In this document: in pieces, positions 36,831 to 53,770 of the stretch
Layout of the letters: each line of letters starts with the position of its first letter
Position numbering within the stretch: position 1 is the first letter of the stretch
From: Trogon surrucura
Taxonomy: Eukaryota; Chordata; Aves; Trogoniformes; Trogonidae
DNA: 64,000 nucleotides
Assembly: GCA_020746105.1 (NCBI GenBank)
Contig: CM036629.1
Coordinates: 9,057,501-9,121,500 of the forward strand
Reading direction: 5' to 3'
The notes under the pieces: generated by a model
What the model was told of the DNA's origin: nothing
The model's database searches: none
The model's input: the letters and a program-made list of their open reading frames with translations, nothing else
Position numbers and translations under genes: made by a program

Positions 36831-38164
36831 GGGAAAAGTTGTTTGGTGTGTGATTGTTTGGTTTAGTTTTTCCAAGGTAGCTCCGCTCTCTCTTTTGCTG
36901 GGATGAAAAGGAAGGTCTTTGCCAAAGCAGTCGGTGCCACAGGAGCCAGCTTCTTGCGGTGGTGATATCCTCATTAGCCGAGCCTTTCTTTGAGAGCTTC
37001 TCCGCCGTACATGTGCTCTTCTCCGCCTGGTGACTCTGTAGCTGGCAAGCACGAGGAGTGCGCGTGTGGCAGCCTACACGCACAGTTGGGGATTTTTTTA
37101 TTGGTTTGTTTTAGTAAGAGCTGAAGTAGGAGCATTAAATGTTTTATAAGGACAGTGTATCTAGAGAACTGGTTCCTTTTTTGAATCTCCAAATGTATAT
37201 GTGGTCAGCACCTTCCCTCATTTACATGGATTTTATTTTTGCTTCATTCCGTGGTTCAGTTTTATATCGGACTAGTGGCATTTTTGCTTCACTCAACATC
37301 TCCGCATTTATTGGAATATTTGAACTCGCTCTCTTCTGTTTCTTGTTAACAATTCTGTTTGTGAAAGCTGCCAACATTTTATGTATTTTTGCTAAAATGA
37401 CTGTTTTGCTGCTGGAGTTGGTGCTGTGTTTCTTTATGGTAATATCAAATTATAAAATATTTTCCAAAGCCTCATGTTAAGCAAAGGAAATAGTTATTAA
37501 AACAGAGGCTGGGTTCATCCTGAAGTTGATTCTTTTGTGATGTCTTGAGATCTCCAATGGTGATTTTCTGGGCTTTTAAAAATTTGTTTCTTTTTGTACC
37601 AAGCTGGCAACATTACCTTTCATAGGAATGAGTGTGGTAATGGTGCAGATCCCTTCTCTGATTTTCTTGAGCTGTCTCAAATCTGATGCTTTTATTTCAC
37701 CTCGATGTTTGACTCTGCTTTTGAGCAGCCTTTCATTCTGCTACAGTTCTGAGACAGAACTGAAGGATTTTCTTTAATGGAGACGTTACTTAAAATCATC
37801 TTGACGTAGCATTTAAAAAGACCCACAAAATCACAGGTGATCACTTAACACCACAGCTTTTCGAAATGTTTGCACTGCTTCATTGCACATTGTGTTTTGC
37901 TTTCCTTAGTCATTGTTTATTGCTTTACAGCACAGTGAGCAGGTGTTAGACCTGCTAAAGAAAAATGCTTATTATTAATACTACATGTTAGCGTATTTGT
38001 GCATTATGTGTACAAATATATTTTTGTTTCTCTTTCTCAAATCTCCTTTGAAATTCAAGAGATCTTTTATTTTTTTGAGTTGATTTTTTTTTTTTAATGC
38101 TGTAGTAGCAGAAGCCCATAGTGTTGTTGAGAGCTTTGTCCTTATTTCACAGATGCACTGGGAA

Positions 38165-41441
<3,277 letters not shown>

Positions 41442-42020
41442 TAAAATGTCTGAGGGATAAAACGGACACTTTCAGTGTGATGGAGAACTGATCTGATTTT
41501 ATTTTTTTTAAAACTGTTATTTCAGAAAATTACTTGTACTACCTAAAAAACCCCAACAAAGCAGGAGGCAAGGCAGAGTAACACACAGAGAAAAATTAGA
41601 AGTTGCTCAGCCGTGCAGACTCTCTGATTCCTAGTGGCAGTGCAGAAGATTTTTTTATCATAAAACTGCCCTAGATTTACCAATGGAGAGCTGAGACACT
41701 TGAATGGTGAGGATTGAGTTTGTCCATGAATTCTGATGCAGATCTGGAAAAGCTCAGCACTTCCGTGAAAAAAGGAGATGCTGAGTACCCAAATCAAGAA
41801 GAAAAATCTAATCTGTCATACTTGAGGAATGAGATTATTTCTTACTGAGGAACTAAACAGAAGGAGGAGGATAAAGAAACTTTCAAGAAAAAATGTAATC
41901 AATTTTACCCTGCGCTCCAAATTCTCACCTAAACCAAATTTCTGCTCTAAAGATCTTTTCCTTATGGATGTCTGCTAAAGCGAATGTTGTGAGTCTGCTT
42001 GGAGGCTGCTGTATGCCTGC

Positions 42021-42045
42021 GTGTGTGCTTGTGTGTATGTGTATG
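42021..42045 (+). repeat. Short imperfect GT run
   Basis: GTGTGTGCTTGTGTGTATGT is an imperfect GT-rich tract in the intron after the giant exon. A similar one lies at 61-87. Confidence 0.7.
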
Positions 42046-42439
42046 ATTTTAAAAGGATCTGCTTCATGACCCTCCTGTAAGATAAGTAGTTTTCTTAGCA
42101 AGTCTGGAAATTGTTGTCTAAGGCAGGTTGCATATAAGTGTGCTCTCCTTTAATGTTTGCAGATAGCCTGCCTTCCCATTTCTTAGCTTACAAGATACTT
42201 GGGAACAGGCAGATCCCAGTAAGGTTTCAGAAGCCTCCTCAGGAGATTAATATCATTTGCAGTGTATAGTCTTTTAGAATTATTTGTTGACATTTTGGTT
42301 CAAGAATGGGCCAAGTCAGTCCTTCCTCTGTCAGGAACAGATGGAATGAGAAGTAGATTTTGGAAATCTTCTCGGGAGACCAACAGCAGACACATCTGAG
42401 TATTGATACAATCTGACATTTTTAATTAAACATGATGGG

Positions 42440-42490
42440 GTGAGATTTTCAAAAGTATCTAAGGAAATTAGGCACCCAACTCCTAATGAA
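42440..42490 (+). repeat. Old amniote interspersed repeat fragment
   Basis: The phrase GATTTTCAAAAGTATCTAAG followed by GAAATTAGGCACCCAACTCC resembles a short repeat family I know from turtle and crocodilian genomes (GATTTTCAAAAG..CCTAAG..TTAGG.GCCCAACTCCCATTG). Only one end seems preserved. Confidence 0.45.
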
Positions 42491-45400
42491 TAATTCCAGA
42501 ATAGATGCCCGTTTATGTCAATCTGCTAATTAAAGCACCCACAAACACATCTTACTGCATTAAAAGAACCTGGAAATACCATTCAACTAGAACACCAAAG
42601 GCTGGATATGTAAGAGAAGACCCTGAGTACATCCTGAGGATGCAGACTTAGGTGCCTCCAGTAGAGCTGGTTCTGGCTGTGTCCCCGGGGGGACTTGTGA
42701 GCTCCTGGTTGGTGCCGGGCAGCAGCGTCCGGCCAAGCTGGGCTGTGTGGCACTGCCTGCCCCGGCACCCACTGGCCTCAATGCCCCCTTCTCCAGCCAC
42801 CTTAGTGAATCCCACAGAAAGTTCTTTTTTTTTTTTCTATATTTTTTTTTCCCTAGTAAAACAACCAGATATTGTTCCCACTGGGTGTAGTGAATGTGTG
42901 AGTCCAGACACACACCTGGTTCTGCAGAAGGATGAGGAATGAAATACACCTCTTTTGGCTTGATACCTTCTCAGATTTTGGCTGGGGCTCTGGCTAGGTC
43001 ATTCTCCTTCCTCCTCCTCAGGCCTTTATTTCCTTCTAAATTCCTTAAAACACCTCTGTTCTCTTAGGTAGGACTCATTTCACATGGCTGTGTCTATAGC
43101 CTAAAGTATTACCTTTTCTCTCCTACCGTCGATCAGAAGCAGAATACATTGCCGTTTTCTGCTCTTATTTCTTGCTTTAACTCTTTCTTTTCAGTGACAG
43201 CTTCCGTACTTGTTCTCTCAGGGGAGAGTTTTAAGTTCTTCAATAAGGTAAATGCTTTGAATTTCATCCCATGAGGGAAGGTCTTAGTTCCTTTGTAGAA
43301 GATAATGAAAATTCAGCATTTGCGATGATGGCAAATGGTACCTTCAACAAGTATCTATGGACTGCACATATGCTAATATCAGAGACCTTTATGGTATGCA
43401 TCCCAGGAATAGATATATTGTTATTAGGAATAATTCATTATCTTACCCTTCATTATAGGTACAAGACCTGAATTCTGATATTGGTTCATGTGGAAACTAT
43501 TGGTGTTTCACTCAGATTTCTTAAGGCAATGAGTACCCTTTGTGTCTGCCTAGTACAGGGTTTTTTAAAGAATTACGCTGCCTTTTAAATGGTGATAAAT
43601 CTCTGTATTTCAAGAATAGCATTTACTTAACTTCACTGGCTTCATAGCAAAGCTAAGCAAGTTGAACACGATCTCTCTTGTCATCTTGTTAGCATGCTGT
43701 GCACAGGTGAAACACCATTTTACTGGAGCTATCTTAAATGCACAATGCATGTAGACTAATCTGCAGATGTCCAGAGAAGAGCTGCGTCTCTCCAATTCTT
43801 AAGCACTTCTACATTTCTTTCTTAAACACCTTTTTTTTTCTTAAACAGAAAAGAGATTGAAGATTAGGACAAGGTACAATCAGAAAGAAAATGTTGGGAG
43901 ATTAGATTTTAGATAGTAGGTATAAATCCAAGCACATGGAAAAGATCCCGACGATATATAAAATCCGCAACTTCTTTCAATGTCAGAAATCGCTCCAGCA
44001 GCAGTTATACTTCTTGAACTGAAGAAGTGAGTGTGGACGCCTAAAGGAATTTCAGAAGAAAACTTAAAAGAAGATTTAACTCCAGAGTGAAAGAAAGAAA
44101 AAAAATTAGCTCTTGATGAATAAAAAAATGAAAATATTTGGAAGAAAAAAACCATAAACTAAGAGAAAAGAGCAGTTCCTTTTCACTGCGTGTATTTAAG
44201 TTTATATATATATGCATATGGGTATAGCACCAGGAAGGGAGTACGAATATTTTCTAATTTTTGTTTGTTCTTTTTGCGATTGAATTTTTGTAGGTTTTGT
44301 TCTGAAAATGAGTTGGGGACAGCTTGGCACTTTTGGGGTTTGCGTTTTTTTAATCTATAAGAATGAAAATGCTCATGATTCTTGAAAGTGCTGCTGTACT
44401 CTGTCTTCTTCACTTACATTTCACTGTGACAAACAACCGGGAAGAATGCAGTCATGATGGTTAACAAAGATAGATGTCCAGGTGGTCAAAGTTTTTGCCT
44501 TGTGTACACGGCAACATCTGCGTTGGAGGATTTGTTATTAGGAGATCTTTAGTCAATGGTTGTCCGAAAGGAACATCACTAGGAGGAATAAATAAAATAC
44601 ACCTTAGTAGTAAAACATTGGTCTAACATCAATACATGTTTGATTCTTAGAGTTTTCCATGAGCTATTCTGTTTGGATAGGACTATAAGACTTTTTTTAG
44701 ATGCGCATCACAAGTGGAGGTACCATTTCAGTATCTGTCGTATTTATAGCTCGAGACCTTTTTTTATTCTATTACGATCACGAGATGTAATGCTTTCATT
44801 TTTTTCTGAACACATTACTGTGCGTAGGAGCTGCAGTTTTGAATACATGTTATTAATTCCTTTTAACATGTCTTCTAGAGGAATATGCGTGTCTTGTGAA
44901 ACATGGCGAGTTGTTTAGTATTGAGATTTCTTATTACCCCTTCTAATAGTGGAAACAGTCACATTTCAAACCGCCCTTTCTCTTAAACAGATTTATCCTT
45001 ATTTTGTACCTTATTTTGTAGTTATCATGAAAAATGCTTGTTTGACACTGACAACGGCAAATGCTTAGACTTCTATTAAATTTCCATCTTGGATAGTGTT
45101 ACTATTTTTAACCCACCTAAGTTATTTGGGATGAAGAAGCAAAAGAGGTGGCATAGAAAGTTGGAAGAATGAACCCTATTGTGCTCCTTTACTGAGTTCT
45201 TTTTCTCCTGCACACTTTCTTGGACTCAATTCCTTCTCTTTGTTCTCCCCTGCACCCCTTCTCTTCCCTTGTAAATCCACTTGAATGGAGGAATATTTTC
45301 TTTGCAGAACAGGAAACCATTTCCAGATTTAAAGGAGGACAGTCTGGAAAACCCGTGGGAACAATAATTACTTCAGAAAAGAAACCAGAACCCTCTGTTG

Positions 45401-47267
45401 TTATTACTACTACTTTGTGCCAGGATTAAAATTAAATATCTTGACTTAATGAGGATTGAGGTCTCAGCTGAAGGCTTGCTCATCTGGCCTCTTACGTCAT
45501 CTAGATGCCATCACCTAGCCTCTGTTAGGTCCTCAGACCCTGAGCACCTCTGTTGTTGCCACTTGTGAAGACAAAACTTGAAAAAAAAAGATGTAACTCA
45601 CCTACGTCCATGAAGACATGATACCCAGAAGAATGCTCGCAGAAGGTCATACTTGGTACCACAGCTAACACAGCCTTGTATTAAAAACAGTGCTCCCTGT
45701 TTACCGAGAATGGAAGTCTGGTTTTGTGACATTCTTCTAAAGAGAATTATTAATGAGCCAAAAAATCAGCTCTTCCATCTCTTGCATATACATTTGGGTT
45801 CTGATCTAGCTGTAGTTGTTTCATGGCCTGTATTAAGCCATTTATTAACCATACTTCATCTCAAGCGGGGTGCCCTGTCACAAGAGCCATCGCCTCTGTT
45901 CGGCTGCTCATTTGCATGCGTGTGTCTCAGCTGAGGCTAAGGGTAATACTCGGAGGAAGTCTGAAATCTGCCGTCTTTTCCGAGGGGTGGTCACGCCAAG
46001 TAGGGTGTTTTATAAGTTTGTGAAATGGTGTGGAGGAGTTTGCACCGGGTCTGTGGATAAACAAAGACATCCTGTCTCCAGATCTGTTAGTAAGTAGCTT
46101 TCAGAAGCATCAAAATAAATTAAAATGAATCATTTGTCTGTGTTTAATGTAACTTTAAAGGTTTGGAATAGAGTTGAGCTAAAATATTGTTCTTGTCTAG
46201 TTACTTAGGGAACGCTCATAGCCGAGATAAGTGTTGAACAAGGCACGGAACTTAGTCAGCTTTGAAGTTTTATAAAAGAGGAAGGTTTCAAGTTTTAAAT
46301 GTGACCACATGAGTCATTTAGCAGCCAATCCCAGTTTTCTCTTCCAAGGTTTTTTGTGTTTTCCTTTGTTTTCAAAGTTAGGAGCCCTCAGCATGTGTAT
46401 GCCAGTGTGCTTGAGAGGACATGTATGTGTGTGTGCTGTGCTCGTCTGCTGGAATGGATTCCCAGGAAAGAGTGCTGCAGAAATCCAGCTGCTTTTCCAT
46501 TAACATTAAGCCTTGATTTCTGAATGGACTCCAGGAGGACACTTTCTTGAGCTGCCTAGGGATAACTAGCCAGTCCTAACTTTTTATATGGTTGGCTGTG
46601 TCAGGTTTCGGCCAAAGGAGTATGGCCGCCTTCCTATTATCTTGTTAGTCGCCCATTGTTATTTCAGCCTCGATAGCCCTGCCTATGCGCAAACACACAC
46701 TGTGTGCAGAATTCAGGGAATACGCGTAACGTCCATAGACCAGTGCATCTGTTATTATGGTATTACAGCACGTTCGTTAACCTCCACCAGGCTAACTTGT
46801 TGCTATTGATGACGTGGGAAATAGTTAAGAAGCTCTTGGCAGCACCTAATTTGTTCTCTCCTCAGCAGGTGCTTGAGGAAATTGGATCCCATGCGCAGAG
46901 GGGGTGACAGCAACTCCTCTGTTTAACTCAAAACTTCTGACTTATTAGTGCTGTCCTAAAAATGGGATTCTATACCTAGGTGCGGGGTGGAGGCTTTCAG
47001 AAAAAATAACACGCATAGAAAAGCGCACAAAAAATACCCTCAATATATTCAGCTTAAAAAAAGTTAAGAGGGTGTTGTTTATTGCATTAAATTTCTCAGT
47101 CCTAATGGCTTGAGGTGCTCAGCTGTTCCTCGGCTGACGGAGCTTGTGGCCAGCACGCGGAGATACGTCCTGCCCCCATCCACTCTAGCTGTAAGGATAC
47201 AGACCACATACTTATGCTCGTGCCTGGTGGCAGGTGTTGCAGTACGAGTTATTCTCTAGAAAGAAGT

Positions 47268-47325
47268 AGGCACAAAAGGCCCAGATTTTCTGAATTGCGC
47301 GTCAAAAGATGCCTATTTAGATAGC
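47268..47325 (+). repeat. Possible old interspersed repeat fragment
   Basis: GGCCCAGATTTTCTGAATTG followed by CAAAAGATGCCTATTTAGAT resembles rearranged pieces of the same repeat class (GGCCAGATTTTC, CAAAAG.GCCTA). It is weaker than the other copies. Confidence 0.3.
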
Positions 47326-48164
47326 GTATTCCCATGCAGTAAATGAGCATTCACATCAGACCAAAGCACTGTACTCCTGCTTTGGGAAATAGGAGTTTTT
47401 GCAAGTGTACAAAAGCTTAACATTCATGTTTTATTTTTTTCCTAACTTGGTTGTCTAACTTATCAACACACATTTTAATTTCTATAAATTGTTTCTTGGA
47501 TTTTTTTTCCTGTCATGTTGCACAAGTACACGCACCACTGTCAATCTGAATGCAAACCCCATTTTCCCTATTTGAATAAATGGCTCATGTAATTGCCTCT
47601 GCGCACTGTCTCCTGACTTCTGCAGCTAAGCCTCCCTCGTATGACTTTGAGACGGAAAAAGTACACGGCAGATTGTTCTAGGAAACAATTCTGTGTGGTA
47701 ATGCACTTGTCCCGGGATTTTTCATGGGAGACGTTACAAAATGTGTTTTTTTTCTTTTGTCCTTCACTTCCCCAAGCGTAACTATGGGTGTTTTTGCCTA
47801 CCGTATTTGGAGTTTAATGACAGATGGAATTTTTTGAGAAAATTGATCTTTTTCTGAAAATGAAGTTACCTTTCAATGCCTTTTATTTCACTCTGCAGGA
47901 ATTTCTACTGCAGTGGCTTAAATGACAGGAGCAATCTGATTATGTACTCAGTCAGATTTTCAAGTGCTATCATTTGAAATTTTTAAGGTGAAATTAAAAA
48001 TTCTCCTAAAGCAGGCTGGTAATGAGAGGTTGTGTTTATGGTCCCAGAAAAGCCCAGCCCAACTTGGTGTCTTGTTGGGGATGTGTGAGCAGGAAAGGCC
48101 TCAGCGGAGGAAAGTTGAAGCACGTAACATGCTGTATTCATGATCACACTTGCCTTATGCTACA

Positions 48165-48202
48165 GTGCAGTTTTCTCTAATCTCTTTTTGGTTATTAAAC
48201 AG
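48165..48202 (+). other. ZNF423: 3' splice site of the short ZNF423 exon
   Basis: A pyrimidine tract (GTTTTCTCTAATCTCTTTTT, then GGTTATTAAACAG) ends with AG at 48201-48202. CTAAT is a good branch-point candidate. The site defines the phase-0 start of the KKTYQC exon. Confidence 0.9.
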
Positions 48203-48287
48203 AAAAAGACCTATCAATGCATCAAGTGCCAGATGACCTTTGAGAATGAGAGAGAGATACAAATCCATGTCGCTAACCATATGATTG
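48203..48287 (+). CDS. ZNF423: ZNF423 short exon encoding one C2H2 finger
   Basis: This is an 85-bp internal exon of the same gene. It starts in phase 0 after the acceptor AG at 48201-48202 and reads [17 protein letters not shown], continuing to HVANHMI. It joins directly to the Arg that ends the giant exon, as in other vertebrate ZNF423 proteins. It holds one complete C2H2 finger: Cys codons at 48218 and 48227, His codons at 48266 and 48278, spacing C-x2-C-x12-H-x3-H. It ends with a single G (48287) before GTAAGA, so the next exon must supply the last two bases of a Glu or similar codon (phase 1). The remaining C-terminal fingers, which bind EBF in the family, are not seen downstream in this window. 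Confidence 0.95.
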
Positions 48288-48293
48288 GTAAGA
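48288..48293 (+). other. ZNF423: 5' splice donor after the short exon
   Basis: The sequence ATTG|GTAAGA is a good donor. It cuts after the first base of a codon, which fits the conserved MI-E junction in the family. Unspliced, the frame runs on to a stop at 48383-48385. Confidence 0.88.
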
Positions 48294-49221
48294 CATTCTT
48301 TAAACTAGGCCACTCATCGGCTGCTTGTTTTTTGCTACTCTTTGAAATTTACTATTCTAATAACTTGTTAATATTCATGCTGTAATTTATTTTTTTTTCT
48401 TTCAAGGAAAATGATTTTGATGTAATGATTCTTCACTTCAAAGCTTTTTAAATATGTGGTTATAAAAGTGTTACTGCTGAGCTTTTTTCCTTATCCTTTT
48501 GAGTCCTCATGTAGCATTTTCATTTATATTAAAATCAAACTTTTGACAGTATCTTCCATTTGATAGCATAAATTTCTCTCTATCCATCTAAAAAGTACTT
48601 GCCAGTTGTCAACCACTTAGGAGCAATTATGTTTCAATTTTGTATGTCATGACATTGAATAGATTTAACTGCTAGCATTTTCCTAGCTAAGTGTGGTGAA
48701 TTCCTGAGGAACATTGTCAAAACAAAACACTTACAGAGTTATTTCGGTAGGTTTTTTTCATCTTTTTCCAACGATTCTGGACTTCAGAAAGTTCAACTTT
48801 TCAGACATACAAATGTTTCAGAAATCAGTGCCTGCTGCCTTCTACTACAGTCCTGTCGCAAGAGTTTGTAGCAAAATATGGTTGTAATCTGATGGGTTGT
48901 GTTTCTCCTGCAGCTGGATTGTTGCTTTTCTGATGAATGCAAGGAAATGTTTTTCCTGTCTGTACAGATGTTACAAATGTATGTGTTGGCCAGAGAGGTC
49001 AGTTTATTTTGATGCACGGACCACAAAGGAGTGAGTTACAGATGCCACTGTAGGCCTGTGTTGGATAAGCACACTCTGCCCGTCTCGTGTGTTCGCACGC
49101 GGCTTTTATCTCCCGTAACCATGATGGTTTTCCTTCAACAATTTTACATTTAGGAAACTATTCTCCCATCAATGCATGTATGTAGCTCCTATTACCTTTA
49201 AAGTGAATTACGCATAAATAC

Positions 49222-49234
49222 CAGAGAGAGAGAG
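49222..49234 (+). repeat. Short AG dinucleotide run
   Basis: About six AG units are present, probably below the length that is strongly polymorphic. Confidence 0.7.
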
Positions 49235-51849
49235 AAAAATGGTCTGACGCAGTCTTTGCACCTCCAGCCCCAAATGAAAAATATACGTCAGTCACAATAA
49301 TTTTCAGCCAAGAGCCAGGCAAGAGTTTGAAGTCAATGTCAAACAGGTTAAGATGAAGATATCTAAAAATGTTTGCTTTTGTAGCAGGTGTTAATGTAAT
49401 CTCTTGTTTGCAAGCTTGAAGAGCGAGATCCTTGTTAATTGGACCATAGTGATTTCATGTAGCTCCCCCTTCAATTTTTTTTTTTTTAAGAAGCCTGAAA
49501 GAAAGAAATCCTTAGGCAGGCTTAGCACTTGTTTCAGCTTAATTTGTGATCTAGTAGCTGATAAATGATTTTTAAATACAAACGTCATGAAGTGCTGAGT
49601 TAAGGATCTGCTTGATTTGAGAGGGGAATTCCTTTTCCTTTTGGAAAGATGTAATTTCTTGATTTTCCAGTAACTGATGTGTGAAGTTTATTTACGTATA
49701 TCCCCGAATTTGTGCTGTCTGGAATAATACATGATGATATATGTGACATTACAGGATTCAGTGTTAGTGCTATTGTAAAACAAAAGTGGTAGGAGTCATA
49801 AGCAGCTGAGAGAAGTGTGGGGATGCTGTTTGTGAAAACGGTACTGACTGTTTCCTTGAAGATGCGCGTAAGTTATTATACATATTTGGAATAGCTCTGT
49901 ATAAATTCAGAGGTGTATAGCAACTCAGCTCTGTACCTAGAACGTTGTAAATACCAGGACATGGTAAGAAAATGCACGATGTTCCATTGTGATGTCATGT
50001 CTTTGTGCCACTGTTGATTAAGTTCAAGTTGTTACTTTTTTCCATGGTGCGGTTTAGGAAAGAGTGAAGTATAGAAACCGTTAGCATGGAGCCAGGCTTC
50101 CTCCCACCCTCAGCATCCCAGTTCACGTGGTACTTGAGCCCCCTCTCCTTCAGGACATGTGACTGCTTCCAAAAAGGTGTTGCCAGTGAGTCTGCTGTTG
50201 ATATTTGTTCTTTGCAGGGGAATACTGAAGGGGAAAGGAGAGGCTAGATGTCACAATTTCTCCGGCAATAAATGCTGTGCAGATTTTTGGTGTTAATTTG
50301 CATAATGCTGAGTCAGTTATAGTAAGGAGCGTGATGGATTACCTCACAGGCTTGCTCCTGTGCCCTTTGTTCAAAGCCTGAGTGCCTTCATCCCTTACTA
50401 AGACAGGAGAAATGGGCATGTGTCTCCTTACTGCTCAGTCTGGTTTATCGCTTATAAAATAAGGGGTGCAAGAGTTTCCCTTCTCTCTGTTAGACCAAGT
50501 CTAGCCATGTGGGCAGTGAAAGAAAAAAGCTAATACAGCTGCTTCTGTAGTCCAGGTCTGTGTCACAGGGGTTATTCATGTCATCGTTGACAATTTAAGA
50601 TCTGCAGATGAGGATTTGTTTGTGCTGGGTGGGGAGGCACTGGCATCCCAGAGTGAGCATACGGGTGTTTTTGTGGGGTGGGGTGGGACTCCTGCTCAGA
50701 CTGTGTCTCCTCAAGAGCTTAGGGTTAGACTCTTCTCAATGAACTTGTATCTGTCTAAAATTAAGGTGTCTGGTTTGATATAGTCATCGAGATGCTGTCT
50801 GGGGAAAATGAATGATTGATACCAATCTAAGATAAGAGTTGGAGCAAGATAAGCATTTCCAGGGAGAGATTTTTATCTCTCTTTTGAATTTGAAGCAAGC
50901 CAAGACAATGAAGATAGCCTTGACATGTAATTTTTAGGTTAAAAAAAACCCTCAGCTTTGATCGCTCAAGATCTCTCAGCAGCACTTTCTTCTCATACTT
51001 TAAGAAACACAAAATCAATAGTTGAGATATCCTAAACACTTACAGTTTTATTCTGCTCAAGTGACTGTCAACAAAGGAATCCCTGCTCTGTAGCAGCGAC
51101 ACCTCTTAAGTATCAGTGTCTGTAATATGATTAAAGAATTCAGTTATTCCTTACATTGTAGTCTTAAAAAGTGCATCCAGTTAAGTTGGCTGTGCCTCCC
51201 TCTTCAACCTCTCAGCTGCTCAGTCTGGAGTCGGAGGCCCTGCTCATAATTCATGGAGGTAGGGGGTTTATTTTTTTCAAAGCAGTATGCAGGGAATTTC
51301 CAGTGCTACTCCCACACACCGCTTTGAAAAATTACCCTTCTGCACTCTAGCCCTTCATATCCTGTGCACAAACACAGAGGCACACTGGGTCCTGCTCAGG
51401 GTCCCTGGGGAAAGAGCAGGCTGGATACATCCCCAGAGGAGGTAAATGGTCGATGTTTTGTTTCATTTTACACTGGGGCCTGTAGCAGGGCTGGAAGCAG
51501 CAGAACAGACCTCCTCAGCTGTGGTTAGCCAGGAAGGGATCTGTTTAGAAATGTTTTCAGCTGGGTGGAGGGACGAGGGGGTGTTGGGGTGGATTTTTTA
51601 GAGAGCAGAGGTCTTTGAAACATTGCACTGATTGGGGCTCCTTTGAAACGTTTCCATGCCCGCAGAAAGGGGACCCCCCTTTGAAACATTTACAGGCATT
51701 GGGGAGTCCACCTGGGACTATATCAAAAACTTTCAGTAGTTCTTGCTGCCTCTGTACTTGCTTACCTCCTGTTGCGCTGACCTGGCAATGCTTAAAGCTT
51801 CTCCCCCTTATCTTACCCCCTACCAGTGCCTCTGATGTGCAGTGTCTAT

Positions 51850-52830
51850 TAGATGCAGGGGGAGATGGGCTTACGCAGCCGTGGGCTCTACGGGGGGCGC
51901 TGAGAAGCGATGGCAGCAGCCAGAAGCACAGAAATCCATCAGTGCCGCTTCTTCCTGGTGGCTGTGGGAGCCGTGGAACTTCCATCTCCATCACGGGGCC
52001 ACTGTAAAGTCCCCCGGGCACAACTGGGCACAGTGGCTGCCCCGCGGAAAGGGCCTTGGCACTCCCCCATCCTGCGCTGCCAAGGGAGCCCCCACTCAGA
52101 GCCCTGCGCAGGGGATGTCAGGATTTGGCCCAGGGGTCTCCTTTTGGGGTTTTACAGCTGTGCCGTTCCCGCAGCCAGCCCCAGCACCCTAATTAATATT
52201 TTTCGGGGTGCGCAAAATTCCACAGACTCGTGCTCTCCAAGCGGGTTACGTCACCCAGTGTCAAGGGAAAGCGCATTTGGATCCGCTCCGGGGCTCTCAG
52301 CTGTCCGGGAAAGAGCAGTGGGCACAGCAGTGCTTCTCTGTCTCAGTTAGATGGGGGATGTTTTCTGTTTAACATTCAAAAAAGATGAACAACTGTCCCC
52401 ACCCTTCTTTCTTCCTCTCTCTAAGAAAATCTCCTGGCAAACGTGCACAGGAAACTCAAATGGGGTGAAATTAGTGCTGGAACAAGGGAAATAATGATTC
52501 TTGCTTGTGCTCTAACACTGGGATTGCTGCAGGACCTTCCTGCCTGCGCTCCAGAGGAGTGTGTTTGTGGGCTTGCCAGAGGCTGGCTGGCTCCTCGGAA
52601 CTCAGCAGAGCCCTTCCCCAGTGCCGCCCCGTCCTTGCACGTGTAATTCCCAGTGAAAATTCCCGTATGGATGCCGGTGAGGAGCAAGGAAGGGAGCGAG
52701 CAGCGAGGGCGGGAGCGGGGCACGGGGGGACATGCTGCGGTGTGTGGGGGGATGTGGAGCACAAGGCCCTGCTTGTGCTTTGGGAGCCTCTGGGGACGAA
52801 AGGAAGTGCTGGAGGGAGAACTTCCCAAAG
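51850..52830. other. Two GC-rich patches in the downstream intron
   Basis: GC-rich stretches lie at about 51850-52130 and 52540-52830. A compact G-quadruplex pattern lies at 52707-52729 on the + strand (GGG C GGG AGC GGGG CAC G6). Frames of 130-182 codons overlap one another on both strands and show no domain, so they are not called as genes. Confidence 0.4.
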
Positions 52831-53690
52831 TCACATAGAAGTCGTCCAGTGGTCTGGTTCTTGGGCTGCTGTCCGGGTAAATACCTCCCTGTTTGGTGTG
52901 ATGGGGAAGACCAAGTTGAGCACTGTGTTTGGAGGAACTGGGAGTTTTCTGAGCACTGCTCTAAGCCCTGGCATATTATACAGCGTGTCTGAATTACCTT
53001 TCCTACCCCTGGAGATCATGTTTCAAGTTCTGGAAACACTCTACCAGAATTAAAACGAAGAGGAGGGATAACACCCACTACAGTTATGTTTCTTTAGATG
53101 CTAGAAGTATTCTGAACAAAAAAAAACCCCAAATACAGGCTTGTTATTTTGTTAACATTTAAAAATAACACTTAAAAATGAGAAAATACAGTTGTTGCTC
53201 ATAAGAGCCTAAATTACAATAACAACTACAGAAATTATTTTCGAAACAGTGGCAAATTAGAAAGCTGATTTTATGTTCAAAAGAATTAACACCTGATATC
53301 AAGCTTTGTCGCTGAGATAAAACTGGCACGATGGTGAAGATATTGAGATAGTATTCAAAATCAAACATAACCCGTATATTCCTAGTTACATTTTCATCTC
53401 CCATTTAAAAATTGAAGCAAACAGTTTTATCATTTTATCATTTGACTTAGGAACTCATACTTCTCATAAATTCAGATCTTAACAAAATGGATCATTTATA
53501 TATTATACAAACACAAATTTGGACTCATTTTGGATGGTTTTGGACTCCCCTTTGTCACAGTAGTTTCTAAGTGCAAGTATAAGTGAAAAGGACGGAGGTA
53601 AGAATCATTTTTGCAGAACTGACTTTTATACATGTGGAAATACTAGCCCTGGGCGTCTCTGATGTGGATGAGAAGCTTTTCTGATACTCA

Positions 53691-53770
53691 GGCCTGATTT
53701 TGTGAAGTGCTGTGTTCCTTGTGCTTGTCGATTTGGGAGTTGAGGACAGCTAATGCTTCTCAGAATCTCT
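53691..53770 (+). repeat. Old amniote interspersed repeat fragment
   Basis: GGCCTGATTTTGTGAAGTGC, then TTTGGGAGTTGAGGACAGCT and TTCTCAGAATCT, follow the order of a reptile/bird repeat that runs GCCTGATTTTC..AGGTGCTGAGCACC..GGGAGTTG..GCTCAGCACCTCTCAGGATC. It is diverged but collinear over 80 bp. Confidence 0.4.

Noticed and set aside
37139..37480. 113-codon plus-strand frame with hydrophobic product between the CpG island and the giant exon
   Set aside because: The sequence is T-rich, which alone produces Phe/Leu/Ile-rich frames resembling membrane segments. No family resemblance and no splice or promoter support for this frame.
52505..53053. 182-codon plus-strand frame
   Set aside because: Overlaps several other frames on both strands in GC-rich DNA; the product resembles no known protein.
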